64,000 bases of DNA, taken from positions 1,214,001 through 1,278,000 of the forward strand of contig CP081161.1 in NCBI GenBank assembly GCA_025141675.1, written 5' to 3'. The stretch comes from Rhodobacteraceae bacterium S2214. Lineage in GTDB: Bacteria; Pseudomonadota; Alphaproteobacteria; Rhodobacterales; Rhodobacteraceae. Both the position numbers and the translations under genes were made by a program. The notes below the pieces were generated by a model. It was given only the letters and a program-made list of their open reading frames with translations. It searched no databases and was not told the DNA's origin. Numbering within the stretch: position 1 is the first letter of the stretch; each line of letters starts with the position of its first letter. Shown here piece by piece: positions 9,501 through 17,277 of the stretch.

Positions 9501-9688
9501 AGGCGCTCTGCATCTGTGGGGCTGATGCCGTCTAGACCTGTGGATACGTAGAACAAGGGCAGGGGGACTTCAGGGTTGGCTTCCTTCGGGATCGACCCAT
9601 ACGCGTAAGCCCCCACAGATAGGATCATGATCAGGGCCATGACCACAACGCGAGACCGCGAAAACGCAAAATCAATGATGGCGTTCAT
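6563..9688 (-). CDS. RND family efflux permease (AcrB/MexB-like)
   Basis: This is a complete 1041-residue inner-membrane RND transporter. It has TM1 (VVVMALIMILSVGAYAYGS), two large periplasmic porter loops, a TM2-TM6 block containing LFALILVVGMLVDGAIVTTE (with the Asp of the proton relay), and a C-terminal TM block (GIGVIALAGIVVNNNIVLID). The length matches the family. It overlaps the upstream adaptor gene by 4 bp (ATGA), so translation is coupled. Together they form a second tripartite efflux pump; no outer-membrane channel gene is nearby, so a shared TolC-type partner is likely. This permease differs clearly in sequence from the partial one at the left edge. Confidence 0.95.
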   Translation of the reverse strand: MNAIIDFAFSRSRVVVMALIMILSVGAYAYGSIPKEANPEVPLPLFYVSTGLDGISPTDAERLLLEPMETEFGSISGLMSMNSDATEGFASIQLEFSPGGDNQEALDKVREAADRAQGDLPEDARDITITEINTALFPIITAILSGPVPERTLNDLANEMQEEIEGLSGVLEVDIGGQRFEFLEVLIDPTVFETYNLSFDELIGQIQRNNRLIAAGAIETGAGRIVLKVPGLIEDLEDVMAMPVKVRGDAVVTFGDVATVRRTFEDPTSFARINGQPALALEITKRSGANIIDTVDEVKALVETLAVDWPESVDVTYLQDQSVQVKDMLSDLEANVIAAVILVMIVIVFALGTRSALLVGLSIPGAFLAGVVALWAMDFSMNIIVLFALILVVGMLVDGAIVTTELADRKLQEGQPAKQAYAEAAKRMAWPIIASTATTLSVFFPLLFWSGMVGEFMKYLPITVILTLSASLFMALVFIPVMGGLIGKRPPQSAKAKAALHAAEIGDPREMGGFTGGYVRLLEWAITRPAATLLLAVALLLGGFSAYGQFGKGVTFFPAVEPDFMQVQVRARDNFSIFERDALVRAVEDRILPYDEIASIYARSVMSAGQGDEETIGTLQLELMPWDTRRTAAEIGVDIRESVADIAGIDVQVQTESGGPTAGKPVNLQITARNPDVQAQAVQQVRDIMDGVGGFTDVTDTRPVPGVEVSILVNRAEAARFGADVSLLGQAVQLLTQGITVADYRPDDVDGSLDIRVRFPREERTLAELGGLRVPTTSGLVPISNFVTFAPSERTGVIRRIDEKRVATIEANVAPDLLVNDQVIALTAALNAADLPEGVDFSFAGEAEDQAESMIFLVGAFITAIFLMFVILVLQFNNFYQAFVVMSAIVFSIAGVLLGLIVTGRPFGIVMGGIGVIALAGIVVNNNIVLIDTYNDLKASGQSPMEAALRTGAQRLRPVILTSVTTALGLMPMVIGVNLNFFTREIVYGAPSTQWWTELSSAIAGGLVIATILTLVVTPAMLMLGEKRAKRNVPTEGIPVT

Positions 9689-10929
9689 TCGCTTTGCTCC
9701 CCAGCCATCGGCGCGACGGTTTCGGTTTCGTTTACAAAACCTTGGCCGACGGTGATGATATCAACGCTTTCTGGCAGGCCAGTGACCCAAATCCCGTCGA
9801 TCTGTGCTTTCACTACTTCGATTTCGTAGAATTCCACGACATTGCCGGCATTAACCGTTTTGATGCCTAATGCGCCTTCGCTATCCAGCGAAACAATAGA
9901 CGGCGACAGGAAATGCGCGGTGACTTCGCCCGTCGGGATGACGACCTCAGCAGATACGCCGGCAGGAATTGCGCCGTCTTCGTTCGCGACCTCGATCTCG
10001 GCCAAGAATGTACGGGTTTCGGATGCAGCGGATGTGCCCACGAACGTCAGCACACCTTCGCGTTCTTCACCCGTGATAAAACGAACAGTCGCGGGTTGCC
10101 CGACCGACAACCCTGTTAGTGATTGTTGCGGCACCTGAATGGCAACCGTCAACGGTGTGATATCCACCAGACGACCGACCTCTGTGCCTGCTGAAACGAA
10201 TTCACCTTCATCGAGGTTCAATGTCTCGATGCGCCCGTCAAAAGCGGCGGTGATTGTCAGTGCTTCTGCAGCTTGTTCCACTGCCGTGACCTGTGCCTGC
10301 GCGGACGCCAACGCGGAACGTGCCTGTACCACACGGTCAGTCGTCGCTACACCACGGTCCAGCAATTGTTGAGCATTGTCGAATTCGCGCTGTGCTTGGA
10401 TCAACGCTTCGGATGCGCGATTGGCGTCGGCATCATTATTCGTTGGATCAAAGCGAGCAATGATATCGCCAGCCGAAACATCCTGTCCTTTGCTCACCAA
10501 AACTTCGGCAATATCGCCAGACGTTTCAGCCCGCATCGTTGTGTCGCGATCCGGTAAGGCTTGGCCTTCTGCCTGATAAAACTGTGTGACCGTTTCAGCC
10601 ATTGACGTGGTGACGGCGACGGCAACTGGTTTTGGGTCCTCTCGGGCAACCACTGGATCTGTGTCGTCGGATGGAATGACGAACCCGCTCCCCATCCAAC
10701 CGACGATCAAAAGCACCAATAGGGCCGCGACCCAAGTTGATCGTGATGCCCCCTTGTCAGACGTAAACTCCAAACGCTGGGGGCGGTCATCAGGCGCTGC
10801 TGATGTATCAATCGCCGCGTGTTTTTCTGTCGATGTCTCGGTCGGTACAGGTTCGACAACGTCTGCCGCCGCCGCGCCAGACGATGCATCTTCGGTCGGC
10901 GCTTCAGCGACATTTTTCTTGCTGGTCAT
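9685..10929 (-). CDS. RND efflux periplasmic adaptor subunit (MFP family)
   Basis: This membrane-fusion adaptor has 414 residues from the ATG at 10929, with AGGA 8 bp upstream (the preceding TTG is not needed). The first ~70 residues are low-complexity and acidic/Ala-rich and probably cytoplasmic. A single anchor helix follows (STWVAALLVLLIVGWMGSGF), then the lipoyl half-motif (RAETSGDIAEVLVSKGQDVS), a coiled-coil hairpin (~165-225), the second lipoyl half (ITAAFDGRIETLNLDEGEFV) and the barrel domain. The long cytoplasmic tail is unusual, since most adaptors begin with a signal peptide or anchor. It is first in the pump operon. Confidence 0.9.
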   Translation of the reverse strand: MTSKKNVAEAPTEDASSGAAAADVVEPVPTETSTEKHAAIDTSAAPDDRPQRLEFTSDKGASRSTWVAALLVLLIVGWMGSGFVIPSDDTDPVVAREDPKPVAVAVTTSMAETVTQFYQAEGQALPDRDTTMRAETSGDIAEVLVSKGQDVSAGDIIARFDPTNNDADANRASEALIQAQREFDNAQQLLDRGVATTDRVVQARSALASAQAQVTAVEQAAEALTITAAFDGRIETLNLDEGEFVSAGTEVGRLVDITPLTVAIQVPQQSLTGLSVGQPATVRFITGEEREGVLTFVGTSAASETRTFLAEIEVANEDGAIPAGVSAEVVIPTGEVTAHFLSPSIVSLDSEGALGIKTVNAGNVVEFYEIEVVKAQIDGIWVTGLPESVDIITVGQGFVNETETVAPMAGEQSE

Positions 10930-11051
10930 CAAACTTGTCCTTTGGGGCTACGGGCGGCTGCCCCTGATATTTATTCTTTGCAGAATTAAGCCCGATGATA
11001 GCCGATTCCAATGCCGCATCCAAAGAAGCATAGAAATCGACGTTAGAGATC

Positions 11052-11075
11052 ATGCCCCAGCGGATGGCGGGGCAT
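11052..11075. terminator. GC-rich hairpin downstream of dmdD
   Basis: ATGCCCC (11052-11058) and GGGGCAT (11069-11075) form a perfect 7-bp stem with a 10-nt loop, about 100 bp past the dmdD stop and ahead of the RND operon. It may end dmdCD transcription. No T-tract is present. The rest of 10930-11169 holds no convincing gene and must contain the RND operon promoter. Confidence 0.4.
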
Positions 11076-11169
11076 TACAATGATGCAGTTATTTCTATGT
11101 GTATCACCTGATTGGCAGGCATCTGGTCGCGCACGTCTTTCATGGCAGTTCGCAACCAGTGCCACCTGC

Positions 11170-11979
11170 CTAACTGTTGGGGCGCACGCGGTCCGCGGTC
11201 TTGTTTGCAAAGGCTTCTAGACGTTCGCGGGCGGCCGGTTGAGTGTTGACGATTCCGCCCACAAACGCTTCAGCATATGCCGCATCCATGCCTGACATGT
11301 TGTTCATGTGGCTGACTGCGGAACAGATGGCAAAGTTCGTCAACGGCAAATTCTGCGCGACCTTGTCGGCAATTTCCATCGCTTTGGCAAAGCTGCCACC
11401 GTCTTCGGTGATGTATTGCGCAAGGCCCAGATCGACGGCTTCCTGACCTTGGTAGACGCGTCCGGTGAGAATCATGTCGATCATGCGGTATTTGCCGATC
11501 ATCTCGGACACACGAATTGTCGCGCCGCCGCCCGTGAAAATACCACGTTGGCCTTCGGGAAGCGCGAAGTAAGTACCGGGTTCTGCCACACGTACATGTG
11601 CCGCACTTGCCAGTTCCAAGCCGCCTCCGACAACGGCGCCTTGTAGTGCGGCAATGATCGGCACGCCGCCATATTCCATCTTATTGAATGCCTCATGCCA
11701 GCGCAGACAAACATGCATGAAATCATCGGGGCTTCGGTCTGCTTTCCAGTGTTCAATCAAATCAAGCCCTGCGCAGAAATGATCGCCTTCACCCGCCAGT
11801 AGAACCGCTTTGACACCTGCGATGCGCGCACCGGAAAAGAAACGGATCAGTTCTTCGATTGTCGTCACGTCCAAGGCATTGCGTTTGGACGGGCGGTTCA
11901 ACGTCAGAACGTAGACGCCGTTATCGCGCGGCGAAATCGAAAGTCTTTCGTAGGTGTCTGGGTTCACAACGTCGTTCAT
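11170..11979 (-). CDS. dmdD: Methylthioacryloyl-CoA hydratase (DmdD), crotonase family
   Basis: DmdD is the last enzyme of the DMSP demethylation route, hydrating methylthioacryloyl-CoA towards acetaldehyde, methanethiol and CO2 in the cytoplasm. The 269-residue crotonase fold is complete. The two acid residues known as Glu121 and Glu141 in Ruegeria pomeroyi DmdD align as E122 ([14 protein letters not shown]) and E142 ([15 protein letters not shown]). The N-terminus MNDVVNP and the segment [17 protein letters not shown] are, from memory, characteristic of roseobacter DmdD. It lies 21 bp after the acyl-CoA dehydrogenase gene, the dmdC-dmdD order known from R. pomeroyi. A generic enoyl-CoA hydratase is the alternative but less likely. 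Confidence 0.85.
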   Translation of the reverse strand: MNDVVNPDTYERLSISPRDNGVYVLTLNRPSKRNALDVTTIEELIRFFSGARIAGVKAVLLAGEGDHFCAGLDLIEHWKADRSPDDFMHVCLRWHEAFNKMEYGGVPIIAALQGAVVGGGLELASAAHVRVAEPGTYFALPEGQRGIFTGGGATIRVSEMIGKYRMIDMILTGRVYQGQEAVDLGLAQYITEDGGSFAKAMEIADKVAQNLPLTNFAICSAVSHMNNMSGMDAAYAEAFVGGIVNTQPAARERLEAFANKTADRVRPNS

Positions 11980-12000
11980 GGGAAGGGGTCCTTTCTGGGA

Positions 12001-13764
12001 TTATTCAGGGAATGCCGCGTCCAACAGGCTGCGGGACCCCTGTAGAATGCGGGTTTGTTCGACTGTACATTCCGGCAAAACATGTTGGGCAAAGAATAGC
12101 GCGGTCGCGACTTTCTGGGTCATGAAATCTGTGTCCTGTCCGGTGTCAATTGCGGCTTGCGCCGCGCGAGCACCATCTGCGAGCTTCCACCCCGCCGCCA
12201 ATGTACCTGCGAGCATCAAGAACGGAACAGACCCTGCAAAGGCCGCGTCGATATCTTTGCGGCTGTTTGTTTGCAGCCAGTCCAAACTGCTTTCGAACGC
12301 AGTCCGTGCCAACCCGAGATTTTCGCCGATTGCCTGCATGCTCGTATTGCCCTGCGCCAGTTCTGTTTCGGTCTCAGCAATGCTCGCTGCGAAAAGACGG
12401 GCGGTTTTACCGCCGTCCCGCATCACTTTGCGGCCCAAAAGATCGTTGGCTTGAATGGCTGTGGTGCCTTCATAGATCGGCAAGATCCGGGCGTCGCGAT
12501 AATGCTGTGCTGCACCTGTTTCTTCGATAAAACCCATACCGCCGTGAATCTGCACACCAAGCGACGCCACTTCGACGGCTCGTTCTGAACAATAACCTTT
12601 CACCAACGGAACCATGAATTCAGCGAGTGCCGCTATTTCAGAGTCGCCCAGACGGTGAGCGATATCGAGCAGCCCCGCGGTTGCCGCAGCCATGGCGCGA
12701 CCTGCTTCGGTCAGACTGCGCATTCGCAAAAGCATACGGCGCACGTCCGGATGCGAGATGATGGGGACAGCATCCACGTTTTGGCCATTAACGGGTCGGC
12801 TTTGGACACGGTCACGCGCGTAGGTCAGCGCACGCTGATAGGCTCTTTCAGACGTCGCGACACCTTGAACGCCTACGGAAAAGCGCGCGGCGTTCATCAT
12901 GATGAACATATACTCCAACCCGCAGTTTTCTTTCCCGATCAGAAAGCCAGTGGCGTCGTCATAGTTCAGCATCGCTGTTGGGCTCGCACGCACGCCCAGC
13001 TTATGTTCGATGCTGACGCAGTTGACCGCGTTCCCGGTGCCGAGCGTACCGTCTGGGTTCACCATTTTCTGGGGCACGATAAATAGGCTAAGTCCCTTTG
13101 GCCCCGCGGGCGCGTCAGATGTGCGTGCTAAAACAAGATGGATGATGTTTTCAGTGAGATCATGGGCGCCGTAAGTGATGAAGATCTTAGTGCCGGAAAT
13201 CCCGTAGCTGCCCTCGCTGCGCAGTGATGCTTTTGTAGCGACTCGCCCCAGATCGCTGCCCGCCTGCGGTTCGGTCAGGTTCATCGTACCTGACCAACGT
13301 CCTGCAATAAGCGGCTTCAGGTACGTGGCTTTTTGGTCGTCTGACCCCGTCAGCAAGAGCGCTTCGATTGCGCCATCGGTGAGTAGGGGGCACAGGCCAA
13401 AGCTCATATCGGCCGCATTCAGCATTTCGACTGCCGCCGCGCCGACCGCACGCGGTAGACCCATACCGCCATGCTCAATCGGATGTGTCAGCGCCTGCCA
13501 TCCCATTTCGACAAACTGCGAATATGCTTGAACATCCCCTTCAGGCATTGTCACGCGCCCTTGGTCGAACCGCGCGCCCAGCGTATCACCAATGTGGGAC
13601 AGCGGAGCGATCTGTTCGCTGCAAAACCGTGCGTATGCGTCTAGCGCGGCGTGGATATCAGGCAGGTCATAGTCCGCATAGGTATCCAGTGCGGACACCT
13701 TATCCCAGTGGGACAAATGTTCGATGCAAAACATCAAATCTTGTACGGGCGGCTGAAATGGCAT
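12001..13764 (-). CDS. dmdC: Acyl-CoA dehydrogenase, probable 3-methylmercaptopropionyl-CoA dehydrogenase (DmdC)
   Basis: This FAD-dependent acyl-CoA dehydrogenase has 587 residues from the ATG at 13764 (GAGGA about 8 bp upstream). The length and architecture are those of the long ACAD subgroup: N-terminal helices, middle beta domain (GTMNLTEPQAGSDLGRVATK), C-terminal helical domain with IHGGMGFIEETGAAQHYRDA, and an extra C-terminal extension. DmdC oxidises methylmercaptopropionyl-CoA to methylthioacryloyl-CoA, the substrate of DmdD. The specific call rests on length and on the adjacent dmdD. The CoA ligase DmdB and demethylase DmdA are not in this window. The gene is divergent from an AraC-type regulator. 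Confidence 0.82.
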   Translation of the reverse strand: MPFQPPVQDLMFCIEHLSHWDKVSALDTYADYDLPDIHAALDAYARFCSEQIAPLSHIGDTLGARFDQGRVTMPEGDVQAYSQFVEMGWQALTHPIEHGGMGLPRAVGAAAVEMLNAADMSFGLCPLLTDGAIEALLLTGSDDQKATYLKPLIAGRWSGTMNLTEPQAGSDLGRVATKASLRSEGSYGISGTKIFITYGAHDLTENIIHLVLARTSDAPAGPKGLSLFIVPQKMVNPDGTLGTGNAVNCVSIEHKLGVRASPTAMLNYDDATGFLIGKENCGLEYMFIMMNAARFSVGVQGVATSERAYQRALTYARDRVQSRPVNGQNVDAVPIISHPDVRRMLLRMRSLTEAGRAMAAATAGLLDIAHRLGDSEIAALAEFMVPLVKGYCSERAVEVASLGVQIHGGMGFIEETGAAQHYRDARILPIYEGTTAIQANDLLGRKVMRDGGKTARLFAASIAETETELAQGNTSMQAIGENLGLARTAFESSLDWLQTNSRKDIDAAFAGSVPFLMLAGTLAAGWKLADGARAAQAAIDTGQDTDFMTQKVATALFFAQHVLPECTVEQTRILQGSRSLLDAAFPE

Positions 13765-13785
13765 GCCTGACGTCCTCGTGCAAAC

Positions 13786-13819
13786 TATGGCTTCACGTCG
13801 CCTATTCGCAGTATGGCTT
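13786..13819. promoter_or_regulatory. Direct repeat TATGGCTT x2, possible AraC-regulator site
   Basis: TATGGCTT occurs at 13786-13793 and 13812-13819, offset 26 bp, in the short region between dmdC and the divergent AraC-type regulator. The position suggests a regulator site controlling dmdCD. The motif is only 8 bp. Confidence 0.35.
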
Positions 13820-13875
13820 GTCGAAAAGCTCATCTTTCGCCAAAGTCTTATCCGATCACGACAGAAGGTGCACGC

Positions 13876-14889
13876 ATGCCAGATAACGATCCTATTGCTC
13901 TGACCACAGTATCGGCGGGCTTCATTCAGGACTGGCTGGACGCATTAAGGGTGCGCTGCACACCCGATGAATTGGCTGCATTGCTGACCCGCTCGGGCCT
14001 GCAAGCGGGACCAATGGCGCCTGCGCAACGTGTTACGCTGAATGAATTCGTGAAGCTGTATCAACTGGCCGCACCTGAAACGCAGGATGAAATGATGGGG
14101 TTATGGAGCCGACCAATTCGCCCACGCGCGTTGCAGCATCTTGTCACGGTGCAGCGCGAGGCTGGCAGCCTGACGTCTGCTTTATACCGTTTTTCGACGT
14201 TCTGGAATTTGATGCTAGATGATTTCCGACTGGATTTGCGTACCGATCCTGACCAAGTGGAACTCACCCTTGTTCCCTATGTCCCCGACACACTGCCGCA
14301 ACGGTTTGGTCATATGCTTTTGTTGAAGTTGGCGCATGGGCTTTTGTCTTGGCTTGGCGGTGCTGAAACGCCCGTGAAAGCAGTTCACTTTGCATTTGCG
14401 CGTCCGGATTTTGCTGCCGACTACGCCGTTGTGTTCCCGTGTCCCGTGATATTCGGGGCCAAAGAAACAAGCATCCGGTTTGATCCACGCCAATTCGCGC
14501 GCCCGATCAACCGTAGCACTGAAGAGGCGTCTGATTTTCTTGAACGCGCACCGATTGATTGGATATTCACCAGCTCACGCGCCCATACTTACAGCCTGCA
14601 GGTGCGCGCTTTTCTTTACGGGGCGAAATGGCATACCGGTCAGCTGTCTGACGCGGCGAATGATCTGAAAATGACTCCCCGCACGTTGAACCGACGCCTG
14701 AAAGATGAAGCCACATCGTTTCAGGACATCAAGGATGCGTTGCGCCGCGACATCGCGATCCGTGCGCTTCAGGAAGGTGCCGTCAGTATCGAACAAATCG
14801 CCTATGAAACCGGTTTTTCAGCGCCTGCAAATTTCCATCGCGCCTTTCGGAAATGGACTAACAGAACGCCGGGGTCTTATCGTGCCTGA
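13876..14889 (+). CDS. AraC family transcriptional regulator, probable dmdCD regulator
   Basis: This 337-residue regulator runs from the ATG at 13876 (AAGGTG upstream), beginning MPDNDPIALTTVSAGFIQDW. The N-terminal two thirds form an Arabinose_bd-like ligand domain. The C-terminus carries the AraC double HTH: LSDAANDLKMTPRTLNRRLK, and further on SIEQIAYETGFSAPANFHRA. It is divergent from dmdC with 111 bp between starts, the usual arrangement of a local activator. That it responds to a DMSP-derived acyl-CoA or acid is inference. Confidence 0.88.
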   Translation: MPDNDPIALTTVSAGFIQDWLDALRVRCTPDELAALLTRSGLQAGPMAPAQRVTLNEFVKLYQLAAPETQDEMMGLWSRPIRPRALQHLVTVQREAGSLTSALYRFSTFWNLMLDDFRLDLRTDPDQVELTLVPYVPDTLPQRFGHMLLLKLAHGLLSWLGGAETPVKAVHFAFARPDFAADYAVVFPCPVIFGAKETSIRFDPRQFARPINRSTEEASDFLERAPIDWIFTSSRAHTYSLQVRAFLYGAKWHTGQLSDAANDLKMTPRTLNRRLKDEATSFQDIKDALRRDIAIRALQEGAVSIEQIAYETGFSAPANFHRAFRKWTNRTPGSYRA

Positions 14890-14918
14890 TCCCCAATTAC
14901 TTGGCAAAAAGCCCCGAT

Positions 14919-15971
14919 CTAGACCCGTTGGTCCGCGCTGTCAAAGAAATGCAAGCGGCTCGTATCAAATTGAAGCCCCACGGTCTGTCCTTCAAGCGCT
15001 TCAGTCGAACCGGCGGTCCGCACTGTCATGAGGCCAAGATCACCACAATCAACGTAGTGAAAATAATCCGCGCCCAGATATTCGCTCACCTGCACAACGC
15101 CATCACAATGACCCGCACCCGATGCCACGACATTGATGTGTTCAGGGCGTGTTCCTAGCTGGACAGCGGCACTTTGGGTATTGTTTTGAAGCGGGCCACG
15201 TCCGCCGCCCCTGAGCGTGAACTGATCACCGTCAGTTCCGCAAGGCATAAGGTTCATTTTCGGGCTGCCAATAAATTGCGCTACAAATACGTTTTGCGGG
15301 TTTTCGTACAATTCGCGCGGTGTGCCGACTTGCATGATTTGACCGTCTTTCAGGACAACGATCCTGTCGGCAAGCGTCATCGCTTCGACCTGGTCGTGCG
15401 TCACGTATACCATCGTGCTTTGCAGGCTCTTGTGAAGCCGCGCAATTTCGAACCGCATATCTACACGCAGTGATGCGTCGAGGTTGGACAGGGGTTCGTC
15501 GAACAGGAACCCTTTGGGTTTGCGTACAATCGCACGCCCAATGGCGACGCGCTGGCGTTGTCCGCCTGATAGGTCTTTGGGACGGCGATCCAGATAATCG
15601 GTCAGCTTCAGCGTGTCCGCTGCATGGTTCACCTTTTCGGCAATTTCGGCTTTCGACGCGCCAGCCGTTTGCAACGCAAACCCCATGTTGTCGCCAACCG
15701 AAAGATGCGGGTAGAGTGCGTAGGATTGGAACACCATCGACAATTCCCGTTCCGACGGAACCTTATGCGTCACGTCATCCCCGTCGAGCACGATTTGCCC
15801 GCGACTGGTTTCCTCCAGACCTGCAATCATCCGCAACAATGTGGACTTCCCGCAGCCGGAAGGGCCAACAAAGATGATTAATTCGCCATCGTGAATGTCC
15901 AGATCGACGCCCTTGATAACTTGTACATTGCCGAACCATTTTTCGACCGATTTCAGGCTGATTGACCCCAT
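14919..15971 (-). CDS. ABC transporter ATP-binding protein, sugar/osmolyte type (UgpC/MalK-like)
   Basis: This cytoplasmic ATPase energises the solute importer encoded upstream. From the ATG at 15971 (GAGGGA upstream) it has 350 residues. It contains Walker A (FVGPSGCGKSTLLRMIAGLE), the ABC signature LSGGQRQRVAIGRA, Walker B GFLFDEPLSNLD, the switch His (VTHDQVEAM) and a C-terminal TOBE/OB regulatory domain typical of MalK/UgpC. It is last in the LacI-led operon, 25 bp after the hydrolase gene. Such ATPases are sometimes shared by several importers. Confidence 0.92.
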   Translation of the reverse strand: MGSISLKSVEKWFGNVQVIKGVDLDIHDGELIIFVGPSGCGKSTLLRMIAGLEETSRGQIVLDGDDVTHKVPSERELSMVFQSYALYPHLSVGDNMGFALQTAGASKAEIAEKVNHAADTLKLTDYLDRRPKDLSGGQRQRVAIGRAIVRKPKGFLFDEPLSNLDASLRVDMRFEIARLHKSLQSTMVYVTHDQVEAMTLADRIVVLKDGQIMQVGTPRELYENPQNVFVAQFIGSPKMNLMPCGTDGDQFTLRGGGRGPLQNNTQSAAVQLGTRPEHINVVASGAGHCDGVVQVSEYLGADYFHYVDCGDLGLMTVRTAGSTEALEGQTVGLQFDTSRLHFFDSADQRV

Positions 15972-15996
15972 GTTCTTCCCTCGCTTCAGGCAGGCC

Positions 15997-17274
15997 CTAG
16001 GCCACGCCTTCCAATTTTTTATCATGCTGCCAAGACAGCCAAACCGCGGCAGTCCAGGAAAAGTTATTGCCGACGCAGCCTTCGCCCGTCAGGGGATTAA
16101 AGCATTCCCAAAAGCCGCTTTTATCGATGACACGGCACAGGTCGTTTTGAACGCGGGCAGCCATGTCGGTGTGTCCTTGTTCTGCAAGGCCAAGGGCTGT
16201 CATGTAATTCATTTGTGGCCACAACGGCCCGCACCAATACCGCTGCGCTTCAAAGTCGGGCGCTTCTGGATCCCAGCTTGGCAGCATGTAATCGACCTGT
16301 GCCGCGATCCGGGTCATATGATCAATCGTCTTGCCCCATTGTTCAGCGGAACCGCTGTCGGCGTAGAAACACAAAGGGCTGCAATTGCTGAAGCCGTTGC
16401 AGAACGTGCCAGAGTGCATATCGCGGGCTGTGAAGGCCCCAAGTTCATCGTTCCAAATTGTGTCTGTTGCAGCCTCGCCTTTGGCAATCCATGCATCAAT
16501 CTGGTCGCGGACCGATTGCGGTTTGCCAAGCTCCGCTGCCAAGGCGCCCAGATCTTTGTCGGCGCGTAGCAGGACGAAGTGCAGGTTGGGGTCAGCCATC
16601 AGGAACGGCCCTTCGTCAGTCAACCGACGTTGATCCCAATCCACGCTATCGCCAAACTGCACGATGGTCAGGTACTTGTCGTATTGCTCTTGGCTAGGGC
16701 GGAAGCTTGCGTCGACGTGTTTGTTGTCCCTGCGTGTATATGGCGCCAGATCCGGGGCAACGGTCATTGCATCAAGCCCAAGGTTCCATTCAGGGCAATT
16801 ATCGCGACCCGTTTCCCAAGGGTGCACAGTTGTGACGATACCATCAACTGTGCGGGCATCATGCCACCAAGCGTGCCAGCGATAGATTGCGTCGAACACG
16901 TCGGCGAGACGCGCTTTGTCTTGCATGCTGCCGCCTTCGGTCAGCTTGCGAACAATCGTCGCCAAAACAGGAGGTTGGGAAATGCCAGTTGACGGGATCG
17001 GTCCCTTTGTACTGCCCCACCGTGATGGCCCGGGAAAATAGTCCGGGTCATCGCTGCGGAAAATGATGGATGGGATCATACCATCGGGCCATTGCCCTTC
17101 GATCAGCGATGTAATTTCGCCCCATGCACGATCCATATCATAGGTCGCGATGCCAAGCGCGACAAAGGCGCTGTCCCAGTTCCACTGGTAGGGATAAAGC
17201 CCCTTGGTCGGGATTGTGAAGCCACCCCTGTCGTTGCGAGACAGGATATCGATGGCGCTTTGGGTTAAGGTCAT
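15997..17274 (-). CDS. GH63-type (alpha/alpha)6-barrel glycoside hydrolase, probable glucosyl/mannosylglycerate hydrolase
   Basis: This cytoplasmic hydrolase of 425 residues has no signal peptide. Motifs are GLYPYQWNWDSAFVALG near the N-terminus, HPWETGRDNCPEWN in the middle (the acidic catalytic region of the family) and CFNPLTGEGCVGNNFSWTAA near the C-terminus. This pattern and length match bacterial mannosylglycerate/glucosylglycerate hydrolases (GH63), which split these compatible solutes into sugar and D-glycerate; trehalase-like or glucosidase activity is the alternative. The gene lies inside a LacI-controlled ABC importer operon (3 bp after a permease gene, before the ATPase), so it probably processes the imported solute. 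Confidence 0.8.
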   Translation of the reverse strand: MTLTQSAIDILSRNDRGGFTIPTKGLYPYQWNWDSAFVALGIATYDMDRAWGEITSLIEGQWPDGMIPSIIFRSDDPDYFPGPSRWGSTKGPIPSTGISQPPVLATIVRKLTEGGSMQDKARLADVFDAIYRWHAWWHDARTVDGIVTTVHPWETGRDNCPEWNLGLDAMTVAPDLAPYTRRDNKHVDASFRPSQEQYDKYLTIVQFGDSVDWDQRRLTDEGPFLMADPNLHFVLLRADKDLGALAAELGKPQSVRDQIDAWIAKGEAATDTIWNDELGAFTARDMHSGTFCNGFSNCSPLCFYADSGSAEQWGKTIDHMTRIAAQVDYMLPSWDPEAPDFEAQRYWCGPLWPQMNYMTALGLAEQGHTDMAARVQNDLCRVIDKSGFWECFNPLTGEGCVGNNFSWTAAVWLSWQHDKKLEGVA

Positions 17275-17277
17275 GTG

